Assembly (NCBI RefSeq): GCF_000003815.2
Contig: NC_049979.1
Span: forward strand, 28,206,249 to 28,270,248
Direction of reading: 5' to 3'
Length of the DNA stretch: 64,000 nucleotides
Source: Branchiostoma floridae
Taxonomy: Eukaryota > Chordata > Leptocardii > Amphioxiformes > Branchiostomatidae
The notes below the pieces were generated by a model that was not told where the DNA came from, did no database searches, and saw only the letters and a list, made by a program, of their open reading frames with translations. Below are positions 60,901-64,000 of the stretch, piece after piece. How positions within the stretch are numbered: the first letter of the stretch is position 1; every line of letters begins with the position of its first letter. The translations under genes were made by a program, and so were the position numbers.

Positions 60901-63317
60901 TTTAAGGGAGCAATTCTGCCGTTAATTGTGTGGTAAGCCGGCATTTCAACCTCCCAGCTAGGATTTATAATTTATCACCTCGCTCATCAAACATTCATGG
61001 TGTGGGATTGTTCCAGTTAGAGGGAGGGTCGCCATTTTCCAGTGGGGGGGCAACAGTGTGTGATTCAAACCGACAGGTAATTATAAAGCCGCAACAGCAG
61101 AATTTATTAGTTCTCGGAATTTTGAGGCCTAGGAAAAAAAGGTTCTGTTTGCAGTCTGGAAAAATAGGGTCAGTAGGGAGGAATTATCATTTTTCCTTTC
61201 AGATTTTTGCTTGAATGACCAAAAAATACAGGTTATCAAATTGAATTATTAGTATTATTAATGTAAAACTGAAATGATTCAAGCAATGGTTTTTTCAGCA
61301 TCATATTTTGAGTAATAAAAAAGATATATTGTACAAGCACAAGTCTATTAAACAAAGAGGTAACGTTACATTGTTTACAAGTACATTAATCAACTGTTCA
61401 TGCAAAGCCTTAACATTAGGTGCTTTTCTACAATGCTAGTTCACCTTTATCCGCAGAGTAACCTATATTCGTTGTGTTACCCTCACGGTATTATGGGATA
61501 TCAAGTCGACAAATCGAGGTTTCAAGTTGTAATATGTTCAAACAAGTGTAGTTTAAAACTATCGTCAATTGACTTGATATCCCTAAATACCTGTTTTCTG
61601 AAACTAACAATATAGGTTACCCTGCAAATATTTAGGTAAACTAGCGTTACTTAAATCACAGCTCGCAGGTAAAAAAAATTACTTTCAGAGCTCATAATTA
61701 TTCAAGACAACGTATGAATCATTATGAAGTGGAAAAGTTCCCTTCCGCGTCATGTTGATTTGCTAGTCTTCATTTAAAAATCATCAACTTGGGAGAATAA
61801 CAATCCGTTCATTACTGTAATGTGCTTGGGGCAATTGGCTTTCCTCAGACGTGTACATGGGACTTCCGGCATAGCATCCCCTAGGAAGGATTGGTAGTAT
61901 GCATGCATACCCAGTATACATAGCAGTGTGAAGGGCATTGAGGTTATCCAACCCTTGATGTCGATGAAAGTTAGACATAGGTATAGAATTACAACACGGT
62001 GTATTCTGTATCACCTGAGGTACCAGCCTGACTGTGGGTGGGATCCCCCGAAGGCTGAATTGTAATCTGATACGCGGGAGGGCTGGGACTGAGGGTGATG
62101 CGGAATACACCGTGTTGTAATTTATTTTTATCATATCCATCCGAGAAAACACACGTTTCAATGCAAACTACATCCTGAAGTTGAGAAAATTTTGGTGTCT
62201 TCGAACGGAAATGGTAAATAAAAATTTGGTGTGTGAATTTTCGACCATTCCACACGTGGGCATTCCATTTATTCAATCAAAACCTGTGTGATATGGTACA
62301 TGTGGAAGCCCACGTGATGCATGTAGAATATAACATGGCGTATAGTATATAATATGGCCAGACCTGCAAAAGGGCTGGGACCGAGGGCGATACGTAATAT
62401 CCCGTGTTGTATTTTATTTTTAATGCCAACCTGAAAAAACTCAAGTGTGTCTGAAAAAAAAGAGCAGAAGACGGACATCAATGCACATCGCATCAACAAC
62501 TTTGTCAATTTGAACAAAAGAACTGGTGCACTCAAGCAAGTTCGAATTGCTTGAATTGAACTATGAAACCCCGAGCTGTACTGTGAAATACAGACCGGTC
62601 GGAAAACCGATATCAAACATAAAAATGGCCCGAGTATGATATATGGTTAGTTATCATCTGGTCCAGAACACCTGTATTGAACGTTATTGTGGCTGAAGTA
62701 TGACATAGAATAAGAAGGTAACAGTTACTCAAGCAGCTTCAAGCAACTTCAAGCACCTGGATAAGATTTGGAATTTTATTGGGTTATTGGGTGGGCCGAC
62801 TACTCACTCTTTGCAGCCAGGGGCTGAATTGCGAGGAGCTTACAATAGGCGGGGCTAAATCGCAAGGGTCTGGAGCGAGCTGCCATTCGGCGCCACTCAG
62901 GTGACCTCAATACGACAGTAATTGCCCCAGGTGCGGCCAAGGTGCTGTAGGTTTTTTTGGACCACTCACACCGCACCATCGCACATGTGGCGGGTTCTTT
63001 AACGTGCCTGGGGTATGGCTCTCCCTAGACACGGGACCTCCATTTAACGTCCTATCCGAGGGACTTAAATAGAATTGGATATGGTCAGACGTTACAGAGA
63101 GTATCTGCTGTCTTACAAGTTACAACAGTGACTGGACAAACCCATGACCTTCGGTGTGGTTGACATATTGTGTCTGTATTTCCTCCCAGTCGTCCCCACG
63201 TGCCATCCGTGTGGAGGTGAAGAGCCAAGGAGCGTCGGAGGACTACCCTCTGCTGTTCGTGGTGCGACAACAGCGGGGCATCCTGTCGTGGCAGGTGCCC
63301 CTCATGATCAGAGGCAT
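54916..63317 (+). CDS. SIDT-like: SID1 transmembrane family protein (SIDT1/SIDT2-like), exons 1-2 (partial)
   Basis: Exon 1 (54916-55131, 72 codons) has a signal peptide (MATSVVLVVAILTATSTVEA), then QIYQGSVFNGTEDIYRYSYM with an N-glycosylation site, and ends at GAG|GTAAGA. Exon 2 (63190-63317) follows CCTCCCAG and encodes AIRVEVKSQGASEDYPLLFV and VRQQRGILSWQVPLMIRGM, ending at GTGAGT in phase 2. The PLLFVVRQxxxxxSxQVPLxxRGM block is diagnostic of the extracellular beta-rich domain of SIDT1/2 and SID-1. Family members are multi-pass membrane proteins linked to RNA and lipid handling (SID-1: dsRNA import in C. elegans; SIDT2: lysosome). The remaining exons, including all transmembrane helices, lie beyond the right edge. 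Intron 1 is 8.06 kb. A second ATG-initiated frame (54897) overlaps exon 1 but has no family match. Confidence 0.92.
55132..58420. other. SIDT-like intron 1, 5' part
   Basis: No coding exon recognised. At 56120-56255 lies a dispersed repeat (see its own entry); 56730-56742 is a G-run. Confidence 0.5.
56120..56255. repeat. Dispersed repeat R4, copy 1
   Basis: GGGTTCTTTACTTGCCTGCGG ... CGGGACCTCCATTTAACGCC-CTATCCGAGGGG, matching 62930-63068. The same motif is, from memory, widespread in marine invertebrate genomes; lineage not assigned. Confidence 0.65.
58421..59110. repeat. 170-bp tandem repeat, four units, in SIDT-like intron 1
   Basis: AATGCAGCAACGAAAA-type starts at 58421, 58591, 58761 and 58937 (spacing 170, 170, 176). 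Each has ACGACATATxTGCGACC, AGATCTTTxCCAATCC and AATTGCAAAATCATTCTATTGG. Units differ by about 20-25%. Confidence 0.85.
59288..60001. mobile_element. 714-bp TIR element with CTTAA flanks
   Basis: It begins CAGGGCTCGAAATAC and ends with GTATTTCGAGCCCTG. CTTAA flanks it on both sides (59283-59287, 60002-60006). A nearby duplicate, GATTACTTAACTTCCAAGGG (59208 on), shows the empty site. Subterminal ACTTGCACCAGTGCAAGT palindromes occur at both ends. TIR resembles hAT elements, but the visible duplication is 5 bp (or TTAA), not 8. Confidence 0.85.
60446..60920. repeat. Direct duplication around an AC microsatellite
   Basis: ATCAAAACATATCCTTTGGGGG ... GTCAATTAAATGCTCTTTAAGGGAGCAATTC occurs at 60446-60572 and again at 60750-60915, with (AC)n between them (60602-60725). 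Confidence 0.85.
60602..60725. repeat. (AC)n microsatellite
   Basis: Interrupted CA repeat of about 120 bp. Confidence 0.95.
61439..61622. repeat. Foldback element F2, copy 1 (SIDT-like intron 1)
   Basis: AGTAACCTATATTCG ... GGGATATCAAGTCGAC (61454-61512) pairs with GTCAATTGACTTGATATCCC ... CAATATAGGTTACCCT (61562-61622). A diverged copy is at 63385-63600. Confidence 0.75.
61987..62122. repeat. Short inverted-repeat element
   Basis: AATTACAACACGGTGTATTC...ATCACC and GGTGATGCGGAATACACCGTGTTGTAATT are inverted repeats of about 29 bp. A related right half (CGATACGTAATATCCCGTGT) is at 62375-62415. Confidence 0.8.
62930..63068. repeat. Dispersed repeat R4, copy 2
   Basis: GGGTTCTTTAACGTGCCTGGGG ... 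ACGGGACCTCCATTTAACGT-CCTATCCGAGGGA; partner of 56120-56255. Ends 120 bp before SIDT-like exon 2. Confidence 0.65.
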
Positions 63318-63384
63318 GTGAGTAGCAAACAAATGAATAAATGTCTCTTTATTTCATATGATTATTATGTAATGCTGTTCACTA

Positions 63385-63600
63385 GGGTGACGTATATCCT
63401 TTGTTGGTATAAAAAAAAACGCATTTAGGGAAATGAAGTCGACGGACAGTGGTTTCTGGTTTCAAAATGGAATATCTTGAAAGTAATCTGAAACCACAGT
63501 CCGCAGACTTGATACTCCTAAATGTGCTGTTTTTAAAGACAACGGATAAAGTCACCCCATGGATAAAGGTGAACTCCCGTTACATGTATACATCTACTGG
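63385..63600. repeat. Foldback element F2, copy 2 (SIDT-like intron 2)
   Basis: Shares GTATATCCTTTGTTG, GGGAAATGAAGTCGAC, GACTTGATACTCCTAAAT and the end GGATAAAGGTGAAC, the complement of GTTCACCTTTATCC at 61439. Confidence 0.6.
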
Positions 63601-63764
63601 GTTAAGTACGGGTCACAACAAAACAATAGGTTGCAAATATAAATTGACAAGCTTCTATGATAAGTATAAGTGAATTCAACTTCTTGCTTCTTTGTGATGG
63701 TGAAAGTTTAAGAGCAAATATAAATTATTACAAATTTTTGTAGATGTAGATATTTCTGAAAGAT

Positions 63765-64000
63765 GATTTTTGAATGAAAGGATATCTAAGCTCCTTGATC
63801 TTAGTCAGAATATTTCTATAATTTTAGACATCTTAGATGTTTGATAATTATCCTGAATAAAGGGGTTTTGAAAATTCAAAATGTTTTCGAAATGTCCAAA
63901 GAAGTCAGATTCAAATCTTCATATTTCATCTTAAAAAGATAGAAATATTCTGACTTAGATCAAGGAGCTTAGGTTTTCTTTTATTCAAAATGATTCAAAT
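63765..64000. repeat. Inverted-repeat element at the right edge
   Basis: TAAGCTCCTTGATCTTAGTC-AGAATATTTCTAT (63787-63819) pairs with ATAGAAATATTCTGACTTAGATCAAGGAGCTTA (63940-63972) with one mismatch. The pairing continues outward through TTTTGAATGAAA/TTTTATTCAAAA and reaches the window end. Confidence 0.85.

Overview
The window looks like gene-poor, repeat-rich nuclear DNA from an invertebrate chordate, most likely a lancelet (Branchiostoma). This is inference: spliced genes with short exons, an LRRC74-type gene, TFIIE-alpha with the same zinc-cysteine positions as human, a SID1-family gene, a MECA-like GPCR, and many MITE and non-LTR families. No bacterial, plasmid or CRISPR feature is visible. 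Two assembly gaps are present (9824-9976 and 41152-41251).

Layout. 1-510: a 42-bp minisatellite. 922-5348 (-): the first six coding exons of an LRRC74-like leucine-rich-repeat gene, with a large foldback in intron 3. 5349-9536: intergenic, with dispersed repeats and SINE remnants. 9537-10613 (-): a broken rhodopsin-like GPCR. 10818-11208: a MITE with long inverted repeats. 11.5-14.4 kb: repeats paired with those at 7-8 kb, and SINEs.

14.4-35.7 kb is one segmental unit present in three copies (about 15.4-24.2, 25.55-30.36 and 30.36-35.58 kb) plus partial copies. Each full copy carries different transposon insertions, and the sister copies preserve the empty sites. These include a 4.2-kb TIR element with an ATA duplication, a MITE with a 43-bp perfect TIR, a GGCC-ended TAA-target element with a nested hAT-like MITE, and a TTAA-target element with a THAP-like fragment. 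The unit also carries 33-nt cassettes that look like micro-exons, all open in the same phase and encoding an 11-residue repeat.

35.6-37.8 kb: decayed retroelement pieces. 37.78-47.94 kb: a 10-kb satellite of 50-bp monomers, interrupted by eight copies of a 242-bp block in a higher-order arrangement. 48.16-49.25 kb: a decayed LINE 3' end split by another repeat. 50.0-51.4 kb: a hAT-like MITE with a perfect 8-bp target duplication, and an unrecognised coding exon.

52.7-64.0 kb holds the best genes: GTF2E1 (TFIIE-alpha, complete, two coding exons, minus strand), head to head with a SIDT1/2-like gene (plus strand, exons 1 and 2, continuing off the right edge). They share a 422-bp interval with three CCAAT boxes and a CCGGAAGTG ETS/GABP site, as in a bidirectional promoter. 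SIDT intron 1 (8 kb) contains a 170-bp tandem repeat, a 714-bp TIR element, an AC microsatellite and foldback elements.
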